DNA from: AP-15 sp963733945 | Lineage (GTDB): Bacteria > Pseudomonadota > Alphaproteobacteria > ATCC43930 > CGMCC-115725 | Reading direction: 5' to 3' | Length of the DNA: 64,000 bases | Assembly: GCA_963733945.1 (NCBI GenBank) | Contig: CAVTFD010000039.1 | Coordinates: 62,001-126,000 of the forward strand | Shown: positions 13,699 through 22,955 of the stretch, one piece after another | Position numbering within the stretch: the stretch's first letter is position 1 | Layout: each line of letters opens with the position of its first letter | Translations under genes and position numbers: made by a program | The notes under the pieces: generated by a model | What the model saw: only the letters and a program-made list of their open reading frames with translations | The model's database searches: none | What the model was told of the DNA's origin: nothing

Positions 13699-16226
13699 GC
13701 GCATCCATCGATCGGGCGCCGCAGGGAAACCCGGCGCTGCGGCTGCACCGGCAACTCGCTGCGATCTGGGGGACCGGGCCAGGACTGCAGCGCCTTGCCG
13801 CGGTCAACCACTCCGTCATCGGCCTGCGTTTCATGGCCACGGCGTTCGTCTTCTTCGCGATCGGCGGCATTCTCGGCATGTTGACCCGTGTCCAGCTTGC
13901 AACGCCCATGGCGGCCTTTATGACGCCAGAGACCTACAACCAGGTCTTCACGGTGCACGGGTCGGTGATGCTGTTTCTGTTCGCCATCCCCCTTGTGGAG
14001 GGCGTGGCGGCCTATCTGACACCAAAGATTCTCGGCACGCGCGACCTCGCGTTCCCGCGGCTGACGGCCTATGGCTACTGGTGCTACCTGTTCGGCGGTA
14101 CGATCCTGACCGGCGCGCTGCTCGCCGGCGTGGCGCCGGATACCGGCTGGTTCATGTACACGCCTCTCAGTTCTAACGTCTACACGCCGGGCATAAACGC
14201 GGATGTCTGGCTGCTTGGCGTGACTTTCGTCGAGATCTCGGCGCTGACGCTGGCGGTGGAAATCATCGTCTCGATTCTGAAAATTCGCGCGCCGGGCATG
14301 TCGCTCGACCGGATGCCGATTTTCGGCTGGTACATGCTGATCACCGCGCTGATGATGGTAGCGGCGTTCCCGCCGCTGATCCTCGGTTCGATTTTGCTCG
14401 AGGTCGAGCGGGCCTTCCATCTGCCATTTTTTGACCCGACACGAGGCGGCGATCCGCTGTTGTGGCAGCACCTGTTCTGGCTGTTCGGCCACCCGGACGT
14501 CTACATCATCTTCCTGCCGATGGCCGGCGTACTATCCACCATCATCCCGGTTCTTGCCGGCGAACCGCTCGTCGGCTACCGGGCAATCGTCGTCGCGATC
14601 ATCGCGCTCGCCTTCGTGAGTTTCGGCATCTGGGTGCACCACATGTTCACTGTGGGCATTCCGCACCTCGCGCTCGCCTTCTTCTCCGCGAGCTCGGCGA
14701 TCGTCGCGGTACCGACGGCCGTCCAGGTCTTCGGCTGGCTGGCCACGCTGGCGCAGGGCAGGCCGGCCTGGAACGTGCCGATGCTGTACGTGTTCGGCTT
14801 TTTCTTCATCTTCGCGATCGGCGGGTTGACCGGTGTGATGCTGGCCATGGTGCCGTTCGACTGGCAGGCGCATGACACCTACTTCGTCGTCGCCCACATG
14901 CACTACGTCGTTGCCGGCGCGCTCGCCTTTCCGATGCTGGCGGCGCTCTATTACTGGCTGCCGCTGCTGAGCGGACGCATGGCGACGCACCAGCTATCGA
15001 TACCCGCCTTCTGGCTGGTCTTCGTCGGCTTCAATCTGACCTTCTTCATGATGCACCTGAGCGGACTGCGCGGCATGCCGCGGCGAATCTACACCTATTC
15101 GGGGGATGAAGGCTGGAACTGGCTCAACCTGCTATCCTCGGTGGGCGGGTTCATCATGACCATCGGCTTCGCGCTGGTGGCGATCGATCTTCTCACGCAA
15201 CTTCGCTACGGGCGTCGCGCGCGCCGCGACCCCTGGAAAGCGGAGTCGCTGGAATGGGCCATGCCGATTCCCCCAGCACCGTATAATTTCGCCTCGATAG
15301 CGCATGTCAGGGCCGGACCCGACCGTACCGCTCCCGAGGGACTCGCGCCATCTTTGGCGAGAGGTGACGGATATCTCGGGTTCGTGCGCAACGGGTGGCA
15401 GGAGACGCTGGGCGTGCATATGACGTCCGGGGCTCCGGAGCAGCTCATCGTGCTCTCGCGCTCGTCCTACCTGCCACTCTACACGGCGCTCGCCACCGCG
15501 GTGGCGGTGTTGGCGATGCTTTTCCGGTTCTATTTTTTAGCTATGGCCGCGGCGTTGGTGGTAGCCGGGCTTTTCTTACTGGCAGGGCATAGCGCCGGGC
15601 TAAACCGGGACTACGGCCTGCTGCCGGTCGGCCGAGGCGTCAGCGTGGCGCCGCATACTGAGCTGGCCGGTTCGCCGCCGTGGTGGGCGCTGATCTTTAC
15701 GCTGATCGCCGATGGTACGCTGTTCACGTCCTTGCTGTTCGGAACCCTCTATCTCTGGATCTCGGCTCCGAACTGGCCGCCGGCGCAGACATTTAGACCC
15801 AATCTCGGGCTCGCGGTCGCGGCCGTCGTGGCCCTCGTCGTCGCCGCGATGGCGGCCCGCGGATCGCTGCGGTCGATCGGCGCCGGCGGCATGGCGCGCG
15901 GCTGGATCGGCCTCGCCGCCCTCGGGCTTGTCGCCGCCATCGCGGTGATCGTTGGGCTGATCGGCGGCATCGTCCCGCATCCCACGGAGCATGCTCTGGG
16001 CGCAACCGCAGCCGCGCTATTGGCCTATGTCGCGTTTCATGCCGGCATCGGGCTGCTCTTCCTGCTCAGCAATCTGCTGCGCCTCGGGGCCGGCTTTCTG
16101 TCGTTCCGGCGGTCGACGGATCTCCGCCTGACGCGGCTCTGGCTCGACTACACGGTCGTGACCGGTGTGATCGCGCTCGGCCTCGTGTCGGCACTGCCCG
16201 CCCTCGTGAAGAGCCTCGGAACATGA
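13695..16226 (+). CDS. ctaD: Cytochrome c oxidase subunit I-III fusion
   Basis: An 843-residue protein: subunit I (about residues 1-540) followed by subunit III-type helices (about 640-843). Haem and CuB ligands are present: His in FTVHGSVML, GHPDVY (His cross-linked to Tyr), WVHHMF, and HMHYVV. Two proton-pathway positions differ from the mitochondrial-type enzyme. The D-channel end Glu of HPEVY is Asp, and the K-channel Lys of PTGVKVF is Gln (PTAVQVF). The D-channel entry Asp (TRDLAFPRL) is kept. ATG 13695 overlaps the subunit II TGA. It is the catalytic core reducing O2 to water in the inner membrane. Fusions of I and III are known in some bacteria. Confidence 0.92.
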   Translation: MSASIDRAPQGNPALRLHRQLAAIWGTGPGLQRLAAVNHSVIGLRFMATAFVFFAIGGILGMLTRVQLATPMAAFMTPETYNQVFTVHGSVMLFLFAIPLVEGVAAYLTPKILGTRDLAFPRLTAYGYWCYLFGGTILTGALLAGVAPDTGWFMYTPLSSNVYTPGINADVWLLGVTFVEISALTLAVEIIVSILKIRAPGMSLDRMPIFGWYMLITALMMVAAFPPLILGSILLEVERAFHLPFFDPTRGGDPLLWQHLFWLFGHPDVYIIFLPMAGVLSTIIPVLAGEPLVGYRAIVVAIIALAFVSFGIWVHHMFTVGIPHLALAFFSASSAIVAVPTAVQVFGWLATLAQGRPAWNVPMLYVFGFFFIFAIGGLTGVMLAMVPFDWQAHDTYFVVAHMHYVVAGALAFPMLAALYYWLPLLSGRMATHQLSIPAFWLVFVGFNLTFFMMHLSGLRGMPRRIYTYSGDEGWNWLNLLSSVGGFIMTIGFALVAIDLLTQLRYGRRARRDPWKAESLEWAMPIPPAPYNFASIAHVRAGPDRTAPEGLAPSLARGDGYLGFVRNGWQETLGVHMTSGAPEQLIVLSRSSYLPLYTALATAVAVLAMLFRFYFLAMAAALVVAGLFLLAGHSAGLNRDYGLLPVGRGVSVAPHTELAGSPPWWALIFTLIADGTLFTSLLFGTLYLWISAPNWPPAQTFRPNLGLAVAAVVALVVAAMAARGSLRSIGAGGMARGWIGLAALGLVAAIAVIVGLIGGIVPHPTEHALGATAAALLAYVAFHAGIGLLFLLSNLLRLGAGFLSFRRSTDLRLTRLWLDYTVVTGVIALGLVSALPALVKSLGT

Positions 16227-16567
16227 CCGCGCGGACAGATCCCGTGCCGCCCGGATATCTCTGGTGGCTCGCCGCCGGGTTCCTCGTCTGGTGCAGCGCG
16301 CTTGTCGTTGTCTACGCCGTCCACGCCATCGGCTGCACCTTTGCCTGGTCGGCCGGTCCGCTGCGGCTTGGCCTTGCCCTTGTGCTGTTCGCGCATCTGG
16401 CCGTGATCGGCTCGATGTGGCGCCATCTCGGTAGTATCGAGCCGAGCCGCGATTTCGGCCAGACCGGTGCATTCTTCCGCGTGGCGGCCCTCTGGGCGAC
16501 CATCGCCGCATTCGTCACCACAATCTTTACCCTTGGCGCGACGACGCTGCTTACCGTATGCGTGTGA
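16223..16567 (+). CDS. Small membrane protein at end of cox operon (possible oxidase subunit)
   Basis: A 114-residue protein with three hydrophobic helices (WWLAAGFLVWCSALVVVYAVHAIG; LGLALVLFAHLAVIGSMW; AALWATIAAFVTTIFTLGATTLL). Its ATG overlaps the ctaD TGA, so it is co-translated with the oxidase core. Position and size suggest an accessory or subunit IV-like role, but I do not recognise a named family. It ends the plus-strand respiratory block. Confidence 0.75.
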   Translation: MTARTDPVPPGYLWWLAAGFLVWCSALVVVYAVHAIGCTFAWSAGPLRLGLALVLFAHLAVIGSMWRHLGSIEPSRDFGQTGAFFRVAALWATIAAFVTTIFTLGATTLLTVCV

Positions 16568-16569
16568 AC

Positions 16570-16586
16570 GCGGCATTCTCTGCCGC
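16570..16586 (+). terminator. Short hairpin after the cox operon
   Basis: GCGGCA-TTCTC-TGCCGC forms a perfect 6-bp stem with a 5-base loop starting three bases after the last stop codon of the oxidase genes and before the convergent glycosyltransferase. The following bases are pyrimidine-rich (CCTTCCCC) rather than a U-run, so termination activity is only possible. Confidence 0.35.
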
Positions 16587-16702
16587 CCTTCCCCGGGCCT
16601 CTCAAATTATCGAAAAACAAGGCGTTAGACTGGCTAAGCTGCCTATCTGGAGCGAACCCGTCTCGGCTCGGAAATTTCCTGTCAGTCGGCCGTGAAGAAC
16701 GG

Positions 16703-17914
16703 TTAGCGCGCCGACACGGCCCGATGCAGCGCCGCGAGGCGATGAGAATAGGTATGCGCGTCATGCACCAAGTCGTGGCCCGCGTCGGCAATCCGGCGGC
16801 GTTCGGCCGGGTCGCAAAATCGTTCGATCGCGGCCGGGGCATTGCCAAGATCGGCATCGAGCGCGATGTAATGCCGGTTTGCCTCGAGGATGCCGTTGTA
16901 GCGTCCGCATACCAGGATTTGACAAGTGCCGGTGGCCGCCGCCTCGAAGTGCCGGGACGAGATGCACTTCGAATAGGCCGGACAATGCGGCCGACCAGTG
17001 AAAAACCGCGCCGCTATCTCAGAAAAATCGGCGTCGCTCGAATCGATGGCCTCGTGATGAATCCGGGATGACGCTAAGACCGCCTTGAGCCCAGCCTTGA
17101 GACCGTAAGGTAGATGGCGGACGGCGGCGTGCAGCCGGCCGTCTGCTCTGATCTTCGGGGCCTTCGACCGCGCACGCAGGAAGTCGCGGATGGCGAGTGC
17201 AGTGCGATCGTCACGCTCCAGATACCAGGTCCCTGCCTCGGTCCCGATCGTGCCGCGGCAATTGTTCAAGAAGGCGGCCCAGCTAAAGCGGTCGAGGCGC
17301 CCATTATTGGCGATGTCGACCCGCAGCCCGGTCGCCGGGCCAATCTTCGCGAACACGTCGTGGACCCTATTACGCGTGTCGTCACCAAGGTAAACCGGAT
17401 AGCGGAACGAGCGGCTGCCGATGTCGATCGCACGCTCTTCATCCGGCTTAATGCGGCGAAACACTTTTTCGTTGGCAGCATGTGGCACGGCCAGCACGGC
17501 GGCAGCGCAATCGCCATAGAGATATTGCCCAGCTTCGAGCGGCAACTGAGTGGCAGCAAAATCGGCGCCGACCTCGCGCAAAAAGCAGCGTTTCTCGCCC
17601 AGTCGGATCCATGGCAGGTTATATTCGTTGCCAACGAACACCAAGAGCCGCCCGCGGCGCGCCTTTAATGGCCCGCGCAAGGGGTTGATGTACTGCAATG
17701 TATCAGCCGTGCAAGCGTGCAGTGCAACGACGAGTTCGGCGTCTCGAACCGCAGCAATCGCGGCGCGGCGCTCGGAGCGGCGAAACAGGTTGAAGGACGT
17801 TACCAAAAAGTGCGGCGAGGTCTCGAAGGCCTCTAGCCAATCCTCGTAATAGGAAGCACGGACCCCGTAACGGAGTGTCAGGACGACGGTACGGATGCGG
17901 CTTTCGCCCGGCAT
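16703..17914 (-). CDS. CgeB-like glycosyltransferase (GT1/4-like, PF13524-type C-terminus)
   Basis: A 403-residue cytoplasmic protein. The N-terminal half contains LLVFVGNEYNLPWIRLGEKR and ATQLPLEAGQYLYGDC. The C-terminal half contains NNCRGTIGTEAGTWYLERDD and CISSRHFEAAATGTCQIL, the surface expected to bind the nucleotide-sugar. The same pattern recurs in the protein at 54024-55334 (FIGNEYDILDDKIAF, QLPLAAAQYLYGEC, KSISSRHFEPIGTKTCQIL) and in the middle module of the 1481-residue protein. It overlaps the 3' end of the WecB-type gene by 37 bp and is the last gene of the polysaccharide locus in transcription order. Donor and acceptor are unknown. Confidence 0.75.
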   Translation of the reverse strand: MPGESRIRTVVLTLRYGVRASYYEDWLEAFETSPHFLVTSFNLFRRSERRAAIAAVRDAELVVALHACTADTLQYINPLRGPLKARRGRLLVFVGNEYNLPWIRLGEKRCFLREVGADFAATQLPLEAGQYLYGDCAAAVLAVPHAANEKVFRRIKPDEERAIDIGSRSFRYPVYLGDDTRNRVHDVFAKIGPATGLRVDIANNGRLDRFSWAAFLNNCRGTIGTEAGTWYLERDDRTALAIRDFLRARSKAPKIRADGRLHAAVRHLPYGLKAGLKAVLASSRIHHEAIDSSDADFSEIAARFFTGRPHCPAYSKCISSRHFEAAATGTCQILVCGRYNGILEANRHYIALDADLGNAPAAIERFCDPAERRRIADAGHDLVHDAHTYSHRLAALHRAVSAR

Positions 17915-18957
17915 TCGAGGTAACCAACGATTGTCGTGAGGGCTTTTCCCGCGGCATGACCGTCGCCGTAGGGCGCGATGTCGCGGCGCGGCGCGTAGTC
18001 CGGCCCCTGCCAGAGCCTATTCCAGCCCGCCGCCACGGTCTCGACCCATTCGGTTTCACCGCGCAAGGTGACACAGGGCACGCGATGAAAATAGGCTTCC
18101 TTCTGCAGCCCGCCGGAATCCGTGTAGATCGCAATTGCCGATTGCAGGAGCCGATGCATGTCGAAATAGCCGAGCGGATCGCAGAGCAGGAGCGATCCGG
18201 TTCCGATGTGCCATTCGGCAATCCGTTGCCGAGTGCGCGGATGCAATGGCAGCGCCACCGTATAGTCGCGTGCCCGCTGCCGCAGGAAATCGATGACCGC
18301 GGTAAGCCGTCTGCGATCGTCAGTGCTATCGGCGCGATGGACGGTCGCGACCGCATAGCGATGTTCGACGAGCCCCAGCCGTTCCAATACGGTGGAGCGC
18401 CGCGCGGCAGCGGCCGCAAACAGAGTCGCGTCGTACATGACGTCGCCGATGTCGTAGACACCTTCCGTGACGCCTTCCCGGCGAAGATTGGCCACGGCAG
18501 TTTCGGTCGGGCACAGCAGCAGCGTGCTCACGTGGTCCGTCAGCACCCGGTTGATCTCTTCCGGCATTGCTCGATTGAATGAACGCAATCCTGCCTCGAG
18601 GTGGACGACCGGCACCTGCAGTTTGACGGCCGCCAGCGCACCGGCCAGCGTCGAATTGGTATCGCCCGGCACCAGCACGATGTCGGGACGCTCAGCGAGG
18701 ATTGTCTCCTCGATGCCAGCCAGCATGCGGCCCGTCATCTCGCCGTGACCGCCGCCGTGAATGCCGAGGTTGCGGCGCGGCGTCTCGATGGCGAGTTCGT
18801 CGAAAAAGATGTGCGACATCTCGGGATCGAAATGCTGGCCGGTGTGCAGCAGGATTTCTTCGATATCGTCGCGGGCGGCGACCGCGCGCGATATCGCCGC
18901 CGCCTTGATGAATTGCGGCCGGGCGCCAACGACCGTCAGCATCCGGAAGCGCTTCAT
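17878..18957 (-). CDS. wecB: UDP-N-acetylglucosamine 2-epimerase (non-hydrolysing), WecB/WbpI type
   Basis: A 359-residue enzyme starting MKRFRMLTVVGARPQFIKA, the typical N-terminus. Other landmarks are EEILLHTGQHFDPEMSHIFF, LVPGDTNSTLAGALAA, VHLEAGLRSFNRAMPEEINR, TVHRADSTDDR and IYTDSGGLQKEAYFHRVP near residue 280. It interconverts UDP-GlcNAc and UDP-ManNAc, or the diacetamido-uronic acid C2 epimers in WbpI. With the WbpB/D/E-like genes elsewhere in the locus, the WbpI-like role is possible. ATG 18957 overlaps the preceding gene's TGA (ATGA). Confidence 0.9.
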   Translation of the reverse strand: MKRFRMLTVVGARPQFIKAAAISRAVAARDDIEEILLHTGQHFDPEMSHIFFDELAIETPRRNLGIHGGGHGEMTGRMLAGIEETILAERPDIVLVPGDTNSTLAGALAAVKLQVPVVHLEAGLRSFNRAMPEEINRVLTDHVSTLLLCPTETAVANLRREGVTEGVYDIGDVMYDATLFAAAAARRSTVLERLGLVEHRYAVATVHRADSTDDRRRLTAVIDFLRQRARDYTVALPLHPRTRQRIAEWHIGTGSLLLCDPLGYFDMHRLLQSAIAIYTDSGGLQKEAYFHRVPCVTLRGETEWVETVAAGWNRLWQGPDYAPRRDIAPYGDGHAAGKALTTIVGYLECRAKAASVPSS

Positions 18958-20018
18958 TCGAGCATAGTGCGAAGCCCCGGCACAAAGTAGGCGTGCTGCA
19001 GCATGCAACGGCGGATCGTCTCGCGATTGGCGCTAGTCCAGGTCAGGGTTTCGCCGAGGCCGTCCCGCAATGCCTTCGTCGCAGTGAAACCAAGCTGCTC
19101 GCGTGCCTTTGCCGGACTGCCGAAGCGGCGACCCGAATGGTCCCAATCGCGCGGCGCCGCCAGTGCGAGTGACGTTGGATTGCCGGTCAATTCATTGACG
19201 AGGGCCGCCAAGTCGCGGATCGAGGTTTCGATGCCGGAAGCGAGATTGTAGGCCTCGCCGGGCGCGCCGCGCTCTGCGCAGGCCGCCAGACCTGACACGA
19301 TGTCCTCGACGAAGATGAAGTCGCGGCTGGCGATTCCACCGTTCTCGACCGGGAGCGCCTCGCCGTGCAACGCTTTCCAGATAAAGGTTGGGATGACATT
19401 GCGCCACACCGTATGCGGCGTGCCGCGCCACCGCCCCGCCCCGAGGATCTCGCCTGGGCCGTAGACATTCTGGAAGCGCGCCGTGACGAAGGGCAACCCG
19501 CAGTGGGTGAAATAATAATTGCCGTACATCTCACCGATCAGCTTCGAGATCGAATACGGGCTGTCGTGAAACAACGACAAGGGCGCGTCCTCTGCCGTCG
19601 CAGTCGCCGCCCCGAACGTTTTTTGCGCCACTGCGCAGCCGGCGGCGGCGTAGACCACCTTCCGTATTGAGCGGCAATTGGCGAGCCAGTCGAACAGCTT
19701 CAGCGAGGTCAGCGCATTGTTCTGGTGATCGGCGAAGGGATCGTGGATTGACGACTGATTGCCGTGGTAGCAGGCAAGGTGAAATGCGTAATCGAGGTCG
19801 CGCGGCAGCGCCGCAAGGATGCGATCATCGGCGATCGAGCCGAGCCGGAAATCGACCGCGGCATGCTCCGGCACGCTGCTGAGATCAGCGGATAAAAGAT
19901 TATCGACGACGACGATATGACGTGCTCCTGCGGTAAGCAGGCGGCGAACCAGTGCGCTGCCGACAAAGCCGGCACCGCCGCCGACCAGCACCGCGCGGCC
20001 GGTGAATTCTGATTTCAC
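18954..20018 (-). CDS. NAD-dependent sugar-nucleotide epimerase/dehydratase (extended SDR)
   Basis: A 354-residue extended short-chain dehydrogenase. The NAD-binding motif is VGGGAGFVGSALVRRLL and the active-site YxxxK is in SPYSISKLIGE. NVYGPGE and SRDFIFVEDIVSGLA are the usual substrate-side motifs. The residue normally Ser in the catalytic triad falls in YAAAGCAVAQ, where Ala/Gly/Cys replace the common SSS. It acts on a nucleotide-sugar in the cytoplasm; the sugar is unknown. The start is GTG 20018, overlapping the TGA of the next epimerase gene (GTGA). The two SDR genes are tandem paralogues and probably act in sequence. Confidence 0.85.
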   Translation of the reverse strand: MKSEFTGRAVLVGGGAGFVGSALVRRLLTAGARHIVVVDNLLSADLSSVPEHAAVDFRLGSIADDRILAALPRDLDYAFHLACYHGNQSSIHDPFADHQNNALTSLKLFDWLANCRSIRKVVYAAAGCAVAQKTFGAATATAEDAPLSLFHDSPYSISKLIGEMYGNYYFTHCGLPFVTARFQNVYGPGEILGAGRWRGTPHTVWRNVIPTFIWKALHGEALPVENGGIASRDFIFVEDIVSGLAACAERGAPGEAYNLASGIETSIRDLAALVNELTGNPTSLALAAPRDWDHSGRRFGSPAKAREQLGFTATKALRDGLGETLTWTSANRETIRRCMLQHAYFVPGLRTMLE

Positions 20019-20953
20019 GAATGTTGCCCGCTGCGCAGATGCGTATAGCCCCCCTGCACACCGTGGTCGCGGTAATAAGCGACGGTCTTCGCAACGATCT
20101 CGTCGAGCGGAGTGAAGCGGATTTCGCCGAAATCGCGGAAGGTGCGCGACGGATCGAGCAGAATCGTCGGCGCCTCGTCGGGCCCGAGCGGGCGGATCTC
20201 GGGTTGTGGGTACTCGTTGAGCTTCATCGCCCGCACCATCTCGTCGTACAGCTCCTTGATCGCGACGTCGCGCCCCGAGGAGAAATGGTAGGTGCCGCTG
20301 CCGGTCCCGTCGGCGGCCCTGAGCACGACACGGGCGAGATCCTCGGCAAACACGAAATCGCGTCGCGCCTCGGTCACAAAACAGCGCTTTCCCTGCGACA
20401 GCCGGTCGAAGAAAATCGGCAGTGGACCGCTTACGTTGCGCGGCCCGACCGCGTTGGCGAGCCGGAAGGTGAGCCAGTCGACGCCGCTGAATTGGATGTA
20501 ATGCTCGCCGGCTGTCTTGGAGATCGCATAACTGCTGTTGACCGGATCAATCGGATGCGTGATCGTTATTGGCTGCTCGTGCGGCTTTGTACCGTAGCAT
20601 AGCGCCGTCTGGAAGTAGATCAGCCGACCGACTTTATAGGTCTTTGCGGCGCGCGCAATATTGGCGCTCCCGACGCAGTTGGTCGATGCATCCGACTGCC
20701 AGTCGTCGGGATCCTTGTAAGAGGCGGCGGTGTGGATGACCGCATCGGGGCGGAAGCCGCCGATCAGCTCATCCACTACCACGGCATCGACGATGCTGTC
20801 CTCGACAATACGAAGTCGCGGATGCGGTAGAAGATTGTCGCGCCGCCCGGTGGCGAAATTGTCGATCGCCAACACCTCGTCGCCGCGCGCAAGCAACAGG
20901 TCGATGACAGTCGAGCCGACGAGCCCGGAGCCGCCGGTTACGAACACCCTCAT
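20015..20953 (-). CDS. NAD-dependent sugar-nucleotide epimerase (extended SDR)
   Basis: A 312-residue extended SDR with GGSGLVGSTVIDLLLARGDEV, VIHTAASYKDPDDW, the catalytic YAISK, and RRDFVFAEDLARVVLRA. YFQTALCYG stands where SSSxxYG is usual. It resembles UDP-glucose 4-epimerase-like enzymes such as WbmF/WbpV but lacks features that would fix the substrate. ATG 20953 overlaps the TGA of the AsnB-type gene upstream (ATGA), so it is translationally coupled to an amidotransferase, suggesting both act on the same sugar branch. Confidence 0.85.
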   Translation of the reverse strand: MRVFVTGGSGLVGSTVIDLLLARGDEVLAIDNFATGRRDNLLPHPRLRIVEDSIVDAVVVDELIGGFRPDAVIHTAASYKDPDDWQSDASTNCVGSANIARAAKTYKVGRLIYFQTALCYGTKPHEQPITITHPIDPVNSSYAISKTAGEHYIQFSGVDWLTFRLANAVGPRNVSGPLPIFFDRLSQGKRCFVTEARRDFVFAEDLARVVLRAADGTGSGTYHFSSGRDVAIKELYDEMVRAMKLNEYPQPEIRPLGPDEAPTILLDPSRTFRDFGEIRFTPLDEIVAKTVAYYRDHGVQGGYTHLRSGQHS

Positions 20954-22944
20954 GGACCAACGCTCCTCTCTCGCCCATCGATGAAATGGCGGCTCCGCGA
21001 CATCATCTCGTCTGACATTCCGCCTTGAAACGACATCGGGGCCTTGCGTAACTCATGGGCCCGGTCGTGAAAAATCTGCTGCCACAATTCGAGGCTCAAC
21101 AAACCCCAGATCTTCCGGGAAAACTTTCCGGTGCGCTCAAAATTTGAAAGCACCGCGTCGGCATCGAAAAAAGGTCGCTCCCGGGCATTGCGGCTGCGGA
21201 ACGTATCCTCGATTAGCTCGCGCAGATCCCCGGAAAACCACTCTGCGAGCGGGACCGGAAAGCCCATCTTGTCGCGCCGTAGGTGGATTGCCGGCGGCAG
21301 CACATCACAATACGCGCGCTTCAAAAGATCCTTCATGCTCCCGGCAGCGAATTTGATGTCGGCCGGCACCGTCGCGAGAAATTCGATCAGCGGATGATCG
21401 AGAAACGGTACACGGCTTTCGAGGCCGTGCGCCATGCTCATCCGATCTTCGACTTGCAGCAGGGCGGGCAGGAGGCATTTGAAGTCGAAGTGGGTCATCT
21501 TGTCGAAATATGCCTCCTTCCGTACATTACTTTGATTGTTGAAGATCGTTTGAAAGCTTTGATAGACGCGAGGCCGGTCGAGCGCCGTCCAATCGACCTC
21601 GCGATCCATATCGGTCGAGCGGTCTATTAGGCGGAAATAGCGCTCATCGAGGCTCCCGAATAGCCCATCGCGCCAGAACTCCTTCATCAGCGGCTTGTAT
21701 TCGCGCAACAATCCCAAATTCGGGATGATCAACTCGATCGTCACGACGAAGTTGCCGTTCTTGTAGGTGCCATCGAGCGCTGCCGTGATGCATTGCTCGA
21801 AATAGGCAAGCAGGTAACGCGCGTACCCGCCGAAGATCTCGTCGCCGCCCTGTCCGCCGAGCACGACCTTCACCTGTCGCGCCGCGAGCGCCGATACCAT
21901 AAATTGGGGGAACGCTCCCGGCCCGGCGACCGGAAAGTCGAGGTGGTAGATAACGTCTTTTATATGATCCCGGAAGTGCTCGGCGGTGATGTCGATGACA
22001 TGCAGCCGCCCGTCCGCCGCCTCCGCCGCCATCGTTGCGAACGCGCTTTCATCGTAGCCCGGAAATTGCGTGAAGCGTCCGTGGAAGCCGTCGCCACACC
22101 AAGCAGCGGTCTTACCGGCGAGGATCGCGATCAGGCTCGAATCGATGCCACCGGAGATGTAGGCGCCCACCGGAACATCGCTGCGCAAATGCAGGCGCAC
22201 CGTATCGTCGACCAACTCGACGAGGCGGCGTTCAAAATAGACGGCACTGTGGTCGAAATCGATCTCGTAGCGAACATCCCAATAGCGCCGGATGCGGACC
22301 GTTCCGTTCTCAACCGTCAGCGCATGGCCGGGCATCAGCTGCTTGATGCCGCGGAATAGCGTGGCGTCACCGATCGTGTACTGAAACGTCAAGTATTCTG
22401 CTAACGCCGCCGGGTCGGTTTCGACGTCGGCGAGAAACGGCAGCAGCGCCTTGGCCTCCGAAGCGAAGACGAAGGCATTGCCGACCACGGCATAGTAGAA
22501 TGGCTTGATGCCGAACCGGTCGCGGGCGCAGAACAGCAGCTGTTGCCGCTCATCCCACAGCGCAAAAGCAAACATCCCGCGCAGATGCATGATGCAGTCC
22601 TGACCGTAGCGGTCATAGGCAGCGAGAATGCATTCGGTGTCGGAGGCCGAGCGAAACGACCAGTGGGCCGCCAGCTCCGCCGCGAGCTCGCGATAATTGT
22701 AGATTTCGCCGTTATAAGTGATTGCGGCCGGGCCTGGCGCGAGCATCGGCTGGGCCGCCGCATCGCTCAAATCGATGATCGCGAGGCGGCGATGGGCGAG
22801 CCCTGCGGCCAGGCCTGGACTGGTCCAAGCGCCTTCGCCGTCGGGTCCGCGATGCGCGATAGCCCGACTCAACACGGCGAGCGCGCCGGCAAGCCCCGGC
22901 AGCGGCGATCCGTCAAGTGAAATGATACCGGCAATGCCGCACAT
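20950..22944 (-). CDS. asnB: Asparagine synthase-type glutamine amidotransferase (copy 1)
   Basis: A 664-residue AsnB-family enzyme. Cys2 after the initiator Met (MCGIAGI) is the glutaminase nucleophile; AHRGPDGEG and YNGEIYNYREL are glutamine-site motifs. The synthetase half has the PP-loop SGGIDSSL near residue 265 and GGQGGDEIFGGYARY. Upstream open frame before the MCG is ignored because Cys2 must be N-terminal. AsnB homologues in polysaccharide loci, such as WbpS, amidate uronic acids rather than making asparagine. The coupled epimerase downstream supports that role. It is the first of four copies in this locus. Confidence 0.9.
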   Translation of the reverse strand: MCGIAGIISLDGSPLPGLAGALAVLSRAIAHRGPDGEGAWTSPGLAAGLAHRRLAIIDLSDAAAQPMLAPGPAAITYNGEIYNYRELAAELAAHWSFRSASDTECILAAYDRYGQDCIMHLRGMFAFALWDERQQLLFCARDRFGIKPFYYAVVGNAFVFASEAKALLPFLADVETDPAALAEYLTFQYTIGDATLFRGIKQLMPGHALTVENGTVRIRRYWDVRYEIDFDHSAVYFERRLVELVDDTVRLHLRSDVPVGAYISGGIDSSLIAILAGKTAAWCGDGFHGRFTQFPGYDESAFATMAAEAADGRLHVIDITAEHFRDHIKDVIYHLDFPVAGPGAFPQFMVSALAARQVKVVLGGQGGDEIFGGYARYLLAYFEQCITAALDGTYKNGNFVVTIELIIPNLGLLREYKPLMKEFWRDGLFGSLDERYFRLIDRSTDMDREVDWTALDRPRVYQSFQTIFNNQSNVRKEAYFDKMTHFDFKCLLPALLQVEDRMSMAHGLESRVPFLDHPLIEFLATVPADIKFAAGSMKDLLKRAYCDVLPPAIHLRRDKMGFPVPLAEWFSGDLRELIEDTFRSRNARERPFFDADAVLSNFERTGKFSRKIWGLLSLELWQQIFHDRAHELRKAPMSFQGGMSDEMMSRSRHFIDGRERSVGP

Positions 22945-22955
22945 AAGCTCGGCCT

